64,000 nucleotides of DNA, from positions 124,001 to 188,000 of the forward strand of contig JAJAGP010000755.1 in NCBI GenBank assembly GCA_025084515.1, given 5' to 3'. Origin of the DNA: Ancistrus triradiatus (Eukaryota > Chordata > Actinopteri > Siluriformes > Loricariidae). A program made the translations under genes and the position numbers. Every line of letters starts with the position of its first letter. Position 1 is the first letter of the stretch. Of this stretch, positions 36,617 through 48,479 are shown in pieces. The notes beneath the pieces are model-generated. The model did not search any database and had not been told where the DNA came from. It saw nothing but the letters and a program-made list of their open reading frames with translations.

Positions 36617-37029
36617 ATTCTTAAAACAACACAACATGTAAAACTTATGTAATTAAGATTATGTATTTCAAACAAAAATTGTACTTAAAACTATAAGATA
36701 CTATATAAAACTATAATAAAAATAAGATATTTTAAAAATAATATAAAATATATTATTATTGTTGTATTAACTCATTATTAAAACAAAACTAAAAAGAAAT
36801 AATAGGTAAAACAATTAAGATTATATAATACAAAAACTAAAGTAATTAAGACGTAGAAATGAATAATGTATAACATTATTTATTATCATTTAATAGTAGT
36901 ATTTATATTTATTGTATCTTATTGTTTAAACTACTTGCAATTAAAAACTAACGGAATGATTTTTAAACACAAGTGAAACGAATTAAAACTAGCTAGCATT
37001 AAATAAACAGTTTTTAAAATGCTGAATCA

Positions 37030-37964
37030 TGTGAATGGATCTTATTTTATTTTCCTGACAGTATTATGCAAAAGTTTTGGCACCCTGGTCTAACCCTTAG
37101 TTCTGATCTGTGAATTTTCAGACTCTCTGGTTCTTTTTATAAATAAATAAATAAATACTCGGGTTCCCCTCTCTGTTTTCTGTCGAGTCTGGAAACAGAT
37201 GGCAGAACATCAGTCATGTTTTAAGCCTTCTGCCTTATGCAATGATTTGCGAGGCGGCGTGGAGAGGAGCCAAAGCGACCGCGGAGAGCATAGCAGAGCG
37301 AGCACTATTCAGGTGTGTGTAAAAAGCAAAACAAAAAAAAAAACAAGCGCAATTATGAGTGAAACACAGATCCGACGCTCGAGGCTTCTTCGGTGTGACC
37401 GAACACTGTGAGCCGAAAGCAAAACATTGAGGCTGCAGAGCGCAGCAGGAGGCCAGGAGGCCAGGATTTACACGAGGACATGAAAACGTCCACCTAAGCT
37501 GCTCTGCGAGGGTGTGAGAACGTCTTAATTAGGCATATTCTTCTTAATAATGGCGCCCCGGCGCGGATCGGTGTCAGCCGTGCCGTGTTTATGATGATGG
37601 ATGATGTAGGAACGTGTGTTCGAGGTGCCCGGTGTACCAGCAGCGGTTAGTGTTTAGGGAGAACCATAAGGAGTCACGTCCCACTGGGAAGGTCACCAGC
37701 TGGTCAGGAGCTAAACCACAGACAAGACGCCTAATTAACTCTCCTGGTCCGATCACTGCCTCTAACGGGTGCTCTCCTGACCCCGAGCGGTAGTTTGGCA
37801 AAAAAGAAACAAATCTGTAAATATTTTCACTTTGTAAAAAAGCCGGAGTTTATCAGCTCTGGGAGGAAACGAGAAGCGAGATGAGATGAAGTTCAGATTG
37901 TGTTGCATTATGGGGCCTGGCATCTGGGATCAAGGCAAGGACGCCATAAGTATAACTCTGTAGG
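37030..37964. other. No gene recognised
   Basis: Apparently unique sequence with moderate GC; no splice-flanked coding exon recognised. Confidence 0.4.
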
Positions 37965-38310
37965 TACGCTGGCACCATTATGTCCAGCACTCAGTTCACT
38001 GGCACCATTATGTCCAACTCTAGGTTAACGGACACCACATAGGTCCAGTTGTTGGATCACGCCCACAAGTAAGTCCAGGTCTTTGTCACTGGCACCAATA
38101 AATCCAGCTCTCGGGTTCACTGGCACCATTAAGCCTAACTCTTGATACATTGGCACCGCTAATGTTGATATACTAATTATCTGGCATCATTATATCCAGC
38201 TACCAATACTCTGGCAGTGTTAAGTCCAGCTCTTGGTTCACTGGCACCACATGGGTCCAGTTGTTAGATCACTGGCACTAACGAGATCAGGTCTAGCACT
38301 GATTACTGGC
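37965..38310 (+). repeat. CTGGCACCATTA minisatellite
   Basis: Units of about 33-36 bp, such as CTGGCACCATTATGTCCAGC followed by TCTTGGTTCA, repeat about 9-10 times with considerable divergence. Confidence 0.88.
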
Positions 38311-38464
38311 ACTGTTACTCTTCTCGAATCTCAGATGTGTGTTCTCTATTTTACCTCATGTTGATGAATGACTAAGGGAATGAATTGGACCTCTGTGTCA
38401 CCTCATATTTATATTTCACTGAAACAATAAGTCAGCTTGTGTTTTTGTTACAAATTCTTGATAA

Positions 38465-38809
38465 GTATTTTTTTTTCTCAGACTAAATTTACTCCTTCAC
38501 CATGAGCTCAGTTTCTTCTAACTCTTTTTAACTTTGATCTTTACCAGAGGGACTGCAGATAAATTATATTTTGCTTCTTATTAAAATCCATCTTGAGTTC
38601 TTTTTTGGCAGGGGAAAGCAGAAGGTAAAGAATCCAAAAAAAAAAAAGCCAAAGCCCGGGCAAGTGAAGCTCAGTTTCTGAGGTTCTCCTTAGATGTTTC
38701 CAAAAACTCCGACATTTGAGCCAGTGGTGTTTCAGAGCCAGACGGGTCAGGGTTCGATTACAGCCAAACCACCTCTGCTCATCCCTCAAGTGGTTATTTT
38801 AATCCTCAG
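38465..38809. repeat. Direct duplicate A
   Basis: About 345 bp matching 42161-42553 at high identity: CCATGAGCTCAGTTTCTTCT, TTGATCTTTACCAGAGGGAC, TTCTGAGGTTCTCCTTAGAT and GAGCCAGACGGGTCAGGGTT. Both copies sit beside GAAA-type arrays. Short minus-strand frames here have no recognised homology. Confidence 0.9.
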
Positions 38810-38814
38810 ACTAA

Positions 38815-39240
38815 TGAAAGAACTAAAGAACGAAAGAAAGAATGAATGAAAAAAAGAACAAGCAAAAGAAAGAAAGAAAGAAAGAACAAATTAAACAATG
38901 AGCAAAAAAAGAAGGAAAGAATGAGAGAAAGAAAGAAAAAGTGAAAGAAAGAATGAACAAATTAATAAATTAAAGAATGATCAAAAAACAAAAGAAGGAA
39001 AGAATGAGTGAAAGAAAAAACAAAGAGCAAAAGAATGAACAAAAGAATTAAACAGAGCGAAAGAAAGAGAGAAAGAATAAATGAAAGAAAGAACAAAAGA
39101 ATGAATTAAATAAGAAGAGAAAGAAGGAATGAAAGAAAGAACGAACAAATGAGAGAAAAAAATAAATGAAAAATATAAATAATGAGAAAAAGATTGAACA
39201 AAAGAACGAATTAAAGGACGAGCAAAAGCAGGAAAGATTG
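38815..39240 (+). repeat. GAAA-rich polypurine array, left part
   Basis: GAAAGAAAGAAAGAAC-type units almost without pyrimidines except T in ATGA. It continues at 41991-42130 beyond the LINE inserted at 39241. Confidence 0.95.
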
Positions 39241-41990
39241 TCAAGTCAAGTCAGATCTGTTTATATAGCGCTTTTTACAATGGAGCATTGTCTCAAAGCA
39301 ACTTTACAAGTTTAGATTATCTCCTAATAACTACGTCCAATCCCAAATTGAGCAAGCCTAGGGCGACAGTGGCAAGGAAAAACTCCCTAGTTCTAGGAAG
39401 AAACCTTGGGAGGACCAAGACTCAAAAAGGGACCCAACCTCCTTGGGCGGCGTAGATTGTAGATGATAAATCTAAGAGCGAACTAAAGTAATGGAGTCAT
39501 GGTCGAATAAAATGTGAATTATGCACAGTGGAGCTCCAGCAGATGTACATCATGTGTGGGGCCGGAACTTCGGAACACACGGCTCGAGAGAAGAAAACAG
39601 AAAATGTAATTAGGGTTATTGATTAAGAGCACAGTGTTTATTAACAATCACTGATGCCATGTCAATCACTGATGCCAAGTGTAGCATGAGACCCCGGCAG
39701 CATTAGCTATAGCAGCATAGCTAGAAAGCTAGAAAGAGGAGAACTGGTAGGTAACACAGCCAAGAGGGATCACATGAGACATTGGCAACCCCACGAGCGA
39801 CAGAAGACAGCAACCCAACGTCTCTGATCACCATAAGACTCTTTGACTATGAACCCCCAGCTCTGCCCTTATTCTAAGGCAAGGATGGATGAGTCAAGTT
39901 CACGAGGACCGTAGCCTAGTTCAGCCAGACCGCCCACTCGACACTCCCGGCTAGCCGACAAGGCAGGCAAGCCAGACATGACTCCAGACTCCGGCCCCAG
40001 CGACCCAAGCCATGCAACCTGGTCTAAATCTAGTAAAAAGCCTGCGTAAATAGGTATGTCTTTAGCCTAGACTTAAAACTTTGGAGGGTGTTGTCTGAAT
40101 CTCGAACGATAGTGGGAAGTTTATTCCATAGTTGGGGGGCCATGTATGAGAAAGCCTTTCCCCCTGCTGTAACTTTTTTAATTCTAGGAACTAAAAGAAG
40201 TCCTGCACCCTGCGAACGAAGTAGACGAGTTGGATTGTAAAAACTCTAAGAGGTCACTCAGATAATGTGGGGCCAGGCCATGTAGAGCTTTATAAGTTAT
40301 AAGAAGTATTTTGTAATCAATGCGGAATTTGACTGGTAACCAGTGCAGTGATGATAGAACAGGAGTGATATGATCAAAATTTTAGTTCTAGTTCGAGTTA
40401 GCACTCGGGCAGCTGCATTCTGAACTAACTGAAGTTTATTTATAGATTACTAGAGCATCCAGTAAGTAAGGCGTTACAGTAATCCAACCTTGAGGTTATA
40501 AACGCATGAACAAGTTTTTCCGCATCATTAAAAGAGAGGATATTTCTAAGTTTTAGCGATATTACATAATTGAAAGAAAGCAATTCGAGTGATTGCTGCT
40601 AATGTGCGCATCAAAGGAGAGATCTGAATCAAATGTGACCCCTAAGTTTTTTACAGACGGACTGGGCAATCTGGAACAGCCATCTAGATTTAGGAATAAT
40701 ATGATAGATTGTAGCTAACGCTGTCTCTCAAAGTCTTGGGTCCCACTAATAGCACCTCAGTTTTATCTGAGTTAAGTAAGAGAGAAATTAACAATAACAT
40801 CCAATCTTGTATTTCCTTTACACAGTCCTCGATTTTGTTTATTGTAAGGCTGTCACTTAGGTTTTGGCTGATGTATATGTACAGCGTGTATCATCTGCAT
40901 AGCAGTGGAAACTAATGCCAGGCCTTACGAATAACTGAAGCAGTGGCAGCATGTACAGAGAGAGCGAAATAAAAGCAGGCCAAGCACTGACCCCTGAGGC
41001 ACGCCATACTTCACTTTTGAGAGCTTAGACCTTAGATTATTTATATGACCAAACTGGTACCGGTCGTTAAGTAGGATTTAAACCAAGAAAGTGCTGATCC
41101 CTAATACCTACAGTATGTTCTAGTCTGAGTTTAGTAAAACATCATGATCTATAGTGTCAAATGCTGCAGGCACTTAATCTAACAGAAACAAGAAAAGAAA
41201 CACACATCCCTTATCTGAGGACATTAACAAGTCTCCCTAATTAATGCTGTTTCAAGTACTATGATGGGGCCTGAAGCCAGACTGAAATGTTTCATAAATT
41301 TCATTTCCTTTGGAGGTAGATTTGAAATTGGTCTATAATTAGATATACACAAGGGTCAAGATGGCTTTTTTAATCGGTGGTTTGATAACGGCAGACTTAA
41401 CGGATTGGGCACATAACCTAAGGTAAGGGATGAATTTAAAATAACTAACAGTGGCTCTATAAACACTAGGTAATACTTGTTTGAGTAGAGAGTGTAGGAA
41501 TTGGATCTAACAAACATGTTGATGACTTAGACGAGCTGATTTAGGCGGATAGTTCATATTAGTAATCGGGGTAAAAAATTCTAATCTTGATTTACGGCTA
41601 ATTGAACAGATGTCTTCACTAGTGTGCCATCTGGAAGGTTGCTGAACAGTTTGGTGATGTTGATGAGCATTGAGTTTTATGCCTAATGTTTTCCATCTTA
41701 TCATTAAAGAAAGTCATTGAAATGAAAATCATACTGTTTAAAATTAAAGAATGGGAGAGTCCCTTCTGTGGGGTTTTTTGTTAATTTGGAGACTGTATTA
41801 AAGAGAAATCTTGGATTATTCTTATTTTTTCTCTATGAATGAAGAGAAGTAGCCAGCTTTATTTATTGAGGGGCATGCTTATACTCTGCCATGCTGTCCC
41901 TCCAAGCAATCTTAAACACCTCCAATCTCCACTTGCGCTCTAAATGCCGTATTCTTTGCTTTAAGGTACGGGTGTGGTCATTATACCATG
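39241..41990 (-). mobile_element. L2/CR1-group LINE, antisense, about 2.75 kb, degenerate
   Basis: Read on the minus strand, the element ends in AAAGCGCTATATAAACAGA and the TGACTTGACTTGA tail at 39241, the typical tailed 3' end of L2-group LINEs. The complement of 40887-40901 reads YADDT (preceded by ISFHC), the reverse-transcriptase catalytic box, and 40960-41020 matches the GVPQGS-x-LGPLLFSLYMLPL region in broken frames. Near 41760-41985 the minus strand reads WYNDHTRTLKQRIRHLERKW and NPRFLFNTV, the start of the RT region. Many stops and shifts disable it. It is inserted in a GAAA-rich array that continues on both sides. Confidence 0.85.
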
Positions 41991-42130
41991 AATGAAAGAA
42001 AGAATAATCGCAAGAAAGAATTAACAAAAGAATCGACTATTGAGCAAAAGAAAGAAAGAAAGAAAGAATGAGTGAGAGAATGAACAAACAAACGAATGAA
42101 TGAAGAAATGAATTAAAGAATGAACAAATT
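41991..42130 (+). repeat. GAAA-rich polypurine array, right part
   Basis: GAATGAAAGAAAGAATAATC and following units match the array left of the LINE, consistent with one array split by the insertion. Confidence 0.93.
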
Positions 42131-42160
42131 TCACAAATTAAATTTGCTTCAGTTAAAGTT

Positions 42161-42553
42161 TGTTTTTTCTTTTTTTTCAGTGTGAGATTAAGTTTCTTCA
42201 CCATGAGCTCAGTTTGTTCGAACTCTTTTGACTTTGATCTTTAGCAGAGGGACTGTAGATGAATTATATTTCGCTTCTTATTAAAGCTGATGATGATTTA
42301 CTGGTTCTGGCAGCAAAGCGTTGTATTCATTTTCCACATTTAAGAAAAAAAAGAAAGTCTGTCTTGGGTTCTGTTTTGGCAGGAAGAAGCAGAAGGTAAA
42401 GAATCCAAAGCCTGGGCAGTTTCTGAGGTTCTCCTTAGACCTTTTGAAAAGCGCCGACACTCGAGCCAGTGGTGGTTCAGAGCCAGACGGGTCAGGTTCG
42501 ATTACAGCCAAACCACCTCTGCTCATCCCTCGAGTGGTTATTTTAATCCTCAG
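42161..42553. repeat. Direct duplicate B
   Basis: Partner of 38465-38809, with about 60 bp extra (TGATGATGATTTACTGGTTC and following) and small differences. It is preceded by a GAAA tract at 41990-42130 and followed, after a DNA-transposon fragment, by a longer GAAA-type array. Confidence 0.9.
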
Positions 42554-42614
42554 CTCCTCTGTTTGCACTGTTTCTAGTTTAGATAAACACTCTGATCATT
42601 CTGTTTATGATAAA

Positions 42615-42835
42615 TATACAGTGGTGTGAAAAAGTGTTTGCCCCCCTCCTGATTTCCTGTTTGTTTGCATGTTTGTCACACTTAAGTGTTTCGGAACATC
42701 AGACCAATTAAAATATTAGTCAAAGACAACACAAGTAAACACAAAATGCAGGTTTTAAATGAAGGTGTTTATTATTAAGGGAGAAAAACATCCAACCCTA
42801 CATGGCTCTGTGTGGAAAAGTTTAAATAATAAATA
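42615..42835. mobile_element. Non-autonomous DNA-transposon fragment
   Basis: CAGTGGTGTGAAAAAGTGTT, TGTTTGCATGTTTGTCACAC, AAAGACAACACAAGTAAACA and CATGGCTCTGTGTGGAAAAG form the end region of a common fish element. The other end is missing. Confidence 0.7.
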
Positions 42836-42994
42836 AATAAATTACCCTCTTACCTTCTTACCCATTAAGCATCTGAGCTTAACTATGAGCTAAAGGGTGT
42901 TTATTGTAATATTTAGGGCTAGGTGAGGTGGGAGAGAACACAAAGTCACACGGGGGCACCCCCGGTCAGGCACGTTACTGACCCCGGCAGGAGA

Positions 42995-43815
42995 CAAGGG
43001 AAAGAAAGAAATATTGAGTGAAAGAATGCACAAACAAAAGAACAAAATTAAAGAAGAAACAAAATAGTGAAAGAAAGAATAAATGACTGAAAAAACAACA
43101 AAATCAAAGAAATAAAGGCAGAAAGAGAAGAGAAGAAAACAAAGAAATAATTGAATTAGAATTACCAAAAGGACCAGTGAAAGAATGAATGAAAAAACTA
43201 ATTAAAGAAAGAAAGAACCAATAAACCAAAGAAAGAAGGAAAGAAAAAAAAAGGAATGAAAGATGGAAAGAACAAGCAAAAAAAAGACAAGCAAAAGAAA
43301 GACTGGCCAATTCAAAGAGCGAACGAAAGCACGAAAAATCTAATTAAATAAAGAACAAAAGAAATAACAAAATAAAGAGAGAATGAAAGAAAGAAAAATG
43401 AAAATGAGAGAAGGAATGTTCAAAAGAATGAATGAAAGAAAGAAACTAAGAAAGAAAGAAAAGTAAGAAATTAGAAGAAATGAGAAAAGAATGAAAAAGC
43501 AAAAGGAAGTAAAAAAAATTAAATCAAGAAAGAAATAATAAAGGAATGAAAAACAGCAAGAAATTAAGAAAGAAATAACAAAAGAATGAAAGAAAGAAAG
43601 AGAAATATGGAATTAAAAAGAGAATAATTAGAAAAAAGAATGAAAAAACAATAGAAAGAAACAAAAGAAGAAAGAAATTAGAGAAAGAATGAGCAAAAGA
43701 ATGAATGACCAAACAAATGAAAAAGACAGAGCAAGCAAAAGAATGAACGAGAGAAAGAAAGAACAAATTAAAGGATGAAAAAAATAATGACACAGAGAAT
43801 GAAAGAACAGAAAGT
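42995..43815 (+). repeat. GAAA-rich polypurine array, second
   Basis: About 820 bp of GAAAGAAAGAATGAA-type sequence. Minus-strand frames rich in F, S and L are artefacts. Confidence 0.95.
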
Positions 43816-44622
43816 ACAAACTTTCTGTTTGAAAATACTGAAGTGTTTTTTAGGTATCTCTACTTGATTATTTCTGTAACTTAATACTTTTTTATCTACC
43901 TATTTATTTTTCTTTTGTATTTAGGAAATTCTAGTCTAATGAAGCACCAATCAGAGTCGTAGGTTTGTACTTGACAAATTAAAACTGGGGGTGAAGGGGG
44001 CACACACCAAAAAACACGGTGGTTCCACTGTCTGTCTTTCTAAGACTTTTTAAGCTTCAGCTTGTATTGAGTATTTTTTTTAATTAGTTGAGTAGTACTT
44101 TTACTTAAATAAAGAACTTTTGGACAGAACCATGGATCTCCTGCAGCATTGCATCATACTGACTGAATGGACAGTAGGCGGAGTTTAGAGTGTGCAGGAA
44201 CCAGGTAGTGATTTCTCCATAGCAAATAATGGACGTTTAGCTCCCATTATCTGAATCTTTACATTTTGTGTATTGTTTGTTGCTGCTTGTAACGGACAGG
44301 AAGCATGACCATATAAGGAATGGTAAACCAGGGGCCGATGATGGGGTGGCGTGGACAGAATCAGGGCAGACGTGACGATTTGAAAATGTGCCTCCTAGCA
44401 TCGTGTGGAAAATTCATCAGCAGCAGCTCTCTGGGGGCAGCCCGAAGCTAATCTAAACGCTAATGCAACACGACTGCGCGTACGCGGGTTCTATTCCGGC
44501 GCTCGCCCCGGGGCATCCCGTTCATTCTGCTCTTAGAGGATCCGTGACCGTTTTGTTCGCCCTCGTGTTTAGTTAATGAATCAGTCGGCTCTCAGATCTG
44601 ATCTCCTCCGTTTCTTTTACAG

Positions 44623-44760
44623 ATTAGCATCTTGGAACGGCAGATCTTCGACTTCCTCGGGTACCAGTGGGCGCCGATTCTCACCAACTTCATCCACATC
44701 ATCACCGTCATCCTGGGACTGTTCGGGACTGTGCAGTTCAGACCGAGATACGTCACCGGG
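44623..44760 (+). CDS. nkain2: NKAIN2 coding exon (probable exon 2), Na+/K+-ATPase-interacting protein
   Basis: Internal exon of 138 bp (46 codons, open, phase 0 at its 3' end). It follows a pyrimidine-rich tract ending in TTTTACAG and is followed by the donor GTGAGTG. The peptide contains LERQIFDFLGYQWAPIL, then a hydrophobic membrane segment (NFIHIITVILGLFGTVQF) and RPRYVTG, the hallmark N-terminal part of the NKAIN family. NKAIN proteins are small multi-pass membrane proteins of neurons that bind the beta-1 subunit of the Na+,K+-ATPase. The RPRY-(I/V)-TG ending, together with the next exon, fits NKAIN2 better than NKAIN1, 3 or 4. An alternative acceptor AG lies 5 bp further in (44626-44627), but the first site keeps ISILERQ in frame. 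The initiator exon, expected to code for roughly 18 residues, was not found upstream, which fits the very long first intron known for this gene. Confidence 0.93.
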
Positions 44761-44812
44761 GTGAGTGTGCCGCCTCAGAGCCTGGATACCAAGGGTTTAA
44801 CTGCTGTTTCTA

Positions 44813-44888
44813 CTCACACACACACACACACACTCACTCACACACACTCACTCACTCACTCACTCACTCACACACACTAACACACACA
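44813..44888 (+). repeat. CA/CTCA microsatellite 52 bp after an exon donor
   Basis: Runs of CACACA alternate with CTCACTCA for about 75 bp. The tract begins about 50 bp downstream of the exon donor at 44761. CA-rich intronic tracts near donors are known to bind hnRNP L and influence splicing; whether this one does so is inference. Confidence 0.9.
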
Positions 44889-45051
44889 AATAGCCTGATA
44901 CAAGATCAGAAAGGATGGTTAGTGCTGCACAGCTGCAGAATACCAGGTTTGACCCTAGATACCTCACTTGCCTATTGAAGTGAACTGGTTTTTAAAGGGT
45001 TCAAAAACTTTTTCTACACCATCGCTGCATCTGATGTGTGATCATACAGTC

Positions 45052-45655
45052 ATGGTAGTGTTTGTGCCCCAATACTTTTGCCCATGTGGGTTTGTATTTC
45101 AATACTTTTGGTCACGTGTGTTTTTTGTGTCACAATACTTTTGGCCACATTTGGGTTTGTTTCCAAATACTTTTGGCCTCAATGTCGGTTTGTACCTCAT
45201 TACTTTTGGCCACATTTGGATTGGTGTCCCAGTACATTTGGCAACATGGTGGATTGTGCGTCATTACTTCTGGCCATGTGGGTTTGTGTCCCAGTACTTT
45301 TGGTCACGTGGGTTTGTTTCCCAATACTTTTGTCCACGTGTCTTTGTGTCCCAGTACTTTTGACTACATGTGGATTTGTGTCCCAATCCCTTTGACCACG
45401 TGTCTTTGTGTCCCAATACCTTTGACCACGTGTCTTTGTGTCCCAATACTTTTGACCACGTGTCTTTGTGTCCCAATACTTTTGACCACATGTGAGTTGG
45501 TGTCCCAATACTTTTGGACAATTGTTTGTTGTTTCTGCCGCAATACTTTTATCCACATGTTGGTTTGTGTCCAAATACGTTTGTCCTCATGTGGTTTTGT
45601 GTCCCAATAATTTAGGCCATGTTAGTTTGTGTCCCAATACTTCTGTCCACATTTT
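45052..45655 (+). repeat. 30-bp minisatellite, block 1 (+ orientation)
   Basis: About 19-20 copies of a unit such as GTGTCCCAATACTTTTGACC ACGTGTCTTT, with G/T and A/C variants. The unit length of about 30 bp is a multiple of three, which keeps long frames open on both strands (up to 182 codons), but the peptides are purely repetitive. Confidence 0.95.
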
Positions 45656-46204
45656 ACACTGAACCTGTTCAGGAACGATTTTCGGCGTGACCCATTTCTA
45701 CACATTTTACCGCTTAAGATTTGATTTATACCCTCCATTCAGCGTAGCTTCGCCTCGTGGCGTCTTCCCTCGGTCCGCCGTCTCTGATACTCTGACTGTA
45801 TCTCACAGCTTGTCGCTGAGGATCGTCATCCATCTTGCGTGGAGTCCCGATAATGTGGCGTACAGGACGTCTGGCTGAAACGAAGCCCCCTGTTATGACA
45901 GCGTGTCAGTACGATGAGGCATCGTGGTCATTTAAAACCACGTGTGTTTTTGTCTTTTCCCATGGATGTTGTGATGGATGAGGTTATCGTGCTCGGATTT
46001 CAGAAAGCATTTTGGTTTTTCTTCCAGCATTAAAGTTGCAGCGAAGGCTGCAGCTCCTGTAGAAATCCTGTACCATTAAAAAAAAAGGGCCTAAAACTGT
46101 ATTTACACATCGTAGCCCTCATAATGAAAACGGAAATAACACGTTAAACATTTCTGATACCAAAAAATTATTGTAATTGAGAGTAAAATTACACATGCCT
46201 CCTT

Positions 46205-46312
46205 TGAAACTGTATCCCATCTTGTTTCCAGGCTAGAGTCGGTCTGCCATGGTAACTAGAGCCTCCTTTCAATTGTACAGTTTTCCCCAATAAACTTATC
46301 AAGTTTCAATCA
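46205..46312 (+). mobile_element. 3' tail of the same Tc1-like family
   Basis: GTATCCCATCTTGTTTCCAG, GGTAACTAGAGCCTCCTTTC and ATTGTACAGTTTTCCCCAAT match 19858-19945 closely, so this is a dispersed fragment of that element. Confidence 0.75.
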
Positions 46313-47134
46313 ATCCCAACAACTCCTAACCGAGGAGTTGAGGGAGGGTGAAGAATAGTAGGGACTGCAGCAGCAACCCCTATAAAACTGTGATGGACCC
46401 TCACTTAGACCTGCACCCCCTGTGGTGGCCCGTGACCGTGACACCCGTGAAAAGTAGAGTTATCCTGTGAAAACTGTTTTGTAAGGAAATTGAAGCTAAT
46501 GGAGTTAAATCACAGGCCAACAGAAAGAGCAGACGCATACATGGAGAGCGTCACGTTTGCGTTTACCCTCTACCCACGCTACCATAGATGGGCACGTGAA
46601 TTAAAACCATCTGTTCTGCACCCATCCGTAACCCCTCTGCTTACTCAGGTTATATATTACAGCACTGTAAAGACCGGCCCATCCGTCTCCGTCTCCGTCG
46701 ACTCAAGGTTCGCTGCAATTGATTTAACGTTAGCACGCTTTGTCGGGAAGGAGAAACGCCGCGCTCTTGTAATGTCACGAATTAGGTTTCTAATTTCTCC
46801 GACAGCTCCCGTTCCCCTGAGCCAAATTGGCTTGCTTTTTCGGAGGGTAATATGATTTTGAGTTCTCCTCGTGACAGGCCGTATTGAAGAGGACGCCTCA
46901 AGACTAAAGAGAGAGAGACGAGCGAGTCTGGGTTTGACGAGCAGATTTTAGTCTCTTGTTCAGACTCCTAATTTATTTCTTTCTGCATCGTTCTTTTCAT
47001 TTGAGGCACGTCGCTGCCTCACAGTGTTTTTTCCTAAATACTGGGCCTCCTGTGCTGGGTATGATGGTGAGGATCCACAGGGCACAGCTGGGCAGCGCCA
47101 GTTTAATTCATTATTAAGCTCTGCTTCGTTTTTT

Positions 47135-47325
47135 TGTGTCTGTTTGTTGGGACGGTATGGAAAATGCAAGTATAAGAATAAACGCAGCATGGCAGACAGT
47201 ATGAACCGAGATATTTCTTTTTTTTGTTTGTTAATAAACTGCCATTCCTGCATTTCAGGCCTGCAACACATTCCAAAAAAAGCTTGGAAGGTAAAGCATT
47301 TACGCAATTCTTCCAAAAAAAAGAA
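47135..47325. repeat. Dispersed transposon-like fragment, copy 1
   Basis: GGGACGGTATGGAAAATGCA, AGTATGAACCGAGATATTTC and CTGCCATTCCTGCATTTCAG recur at 53420-53610 in partly different order; CAACACATTCCAAAAAAAGC resembles ends of a common fish hAT-like element. Confidence 0.6.
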
Positions 47326-47939
47326 ATGTTATATTGATTGGACTGAGCACAATCCCCGTGTCCACTGTGCCATGGTCCATCCCAGAGAAGTTGACGCTGC
47401 TTCTGGACATGGTTATAACGTAAGGCTTCTTTTTTAGCAGAGTAATGTTTTAAGTGCCATTTGTGAATGTAACTCTGTATTGTAAAGCTTGATAAAGGTT
47501 TGATAAAGTAATCCCTTGCCCATTTGGTTCTATCAGCTATTGATGAATGACGGTTCTTGATGCAGTGATTTTCCTAAATTTGCATTTCCCTTACCATCCC
47601 AACTTTTATGGTAGCATCCACATTCTGGTGTTCGTCCAGTGCATTTGACAGGGTTTGCAAGTTTTTTCTTTGCTATAATCACAGTCCTAGAGGAGTCGGG
47701 AGTGATGAATTAGTGTCGTACAGCTGTACTGATCAGGGTTCGATTCTGCTGTTCTTGTGGTGCCTGTGTTGAGTTTGGTATGTTCTCTCATTGGTATGTT
47801 TAGTTCAGAGGAAACTCAGGGAGAAACTCTCAGGAGAGCACGACACTCCAGACAGACAGTATACATTTTTGATTGATTGGATTTTTCAGTTTAGTCTGAG
47901 CATTCAAACCTGGTTTCTGCAGCTTTTACAACATTGGGA

Positions 47940-48385
47940 TCTGCTACACAATCACTGAAGGATCGAACCCGGGACACTGCAGCCATGCAGCACCAATACT
48001 GTGCCGCCGCACCAATTGTATTCATCATCCTGTTGCCCTATTATCATGTAGTAGAGGCTGTAGTTTTTAAACAAAACCTTTTTGAGTCTTCTGCATTAAA
48101 GTCAGTTCTGTCTCTTAAAGATACAGGCCTGTATAAAGGATCGAACCTGGGACAGTACTGCCGTGCAGCACCAACACTACCTGCTGTGTCTCCTGTAGTG
48201 TGTGTCCTCACGACTGTGAGCATACTGTCCCACATTTTTGGTCTGTTACAAGCATGTTGGCTGTAAGAAACGTTTGTGAATTTCTGCATTAATTTTGCTT
48301 GCTTTAACACGCATTCTGTCTGAAGGTTCAGACCTGGGATTGTACAGCTGTGCAACACCAACACTGCGCCCCTGCGTCACCCTGA
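47940..48385 (+). repeat. Three degenerate tRNA-like segments in tandem
   Basis: GGATCGAACCCGGGACACTG, GGATCGAACCTGGGACAGTA and GGTTCAGACCTGGGATTGTA, each followed by GCAGCACCAA(C/T)ACT, occur about 180-200 bp apart. They look like one tandemly duplicated SINE-derived unit in intron 2. No intact tRNA can fold from them. Confidence 0.65.
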
Positions 48386-48479
48386 GTTACATGTACACAT
48401 TATGGATCTTTAAAGGATTTGAACAGATTTTTTCTTTATCACATTTTGTTATCATTTTGGCTTCTCAAGGACGTGTCTG

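Larger units (their letters stand above)
1..44622 (+). other. nkain2: Part of the long intron upstream of NKAIN2 exon 2
   Basis: Everything upstream of the first NKAIN2 exon in the window lacks recognisable conserved host exons. Open frames here are short, overlap frames on the other strand, or lie in simple repeats or transposon remnants. Treating the stretch as intron 1 is inference from the exon pair and from the known very large introns of vertebrate NKAIN2. An unrecognised short exon, including exon 1, could still be hidden here. Confidence 0.7.

Noticed and set aside
43524..43819. Hydrophobic minus-strand frames that look like membrane proteins
   Set aside because: They are the complement of GAAA arrays (F, S, L codons).
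45062..45610. 182-codon open frame
   Set aside because: Purely repetitive translation of the 30-bp minisatellite, and all frames of the array are similarly open.
45052..45655. Repeat/spacer-like pattern resembling a CRISPR array
   Set aside because: The ~30-bp units are contiguous without unique spacers, and the context is a vertebrate intron; it is a minisatellite.
47024..47437. 137-codon frame within intron 2
   Set aside because: It runs through a dispersed transposon-like repeat and shows no domain.
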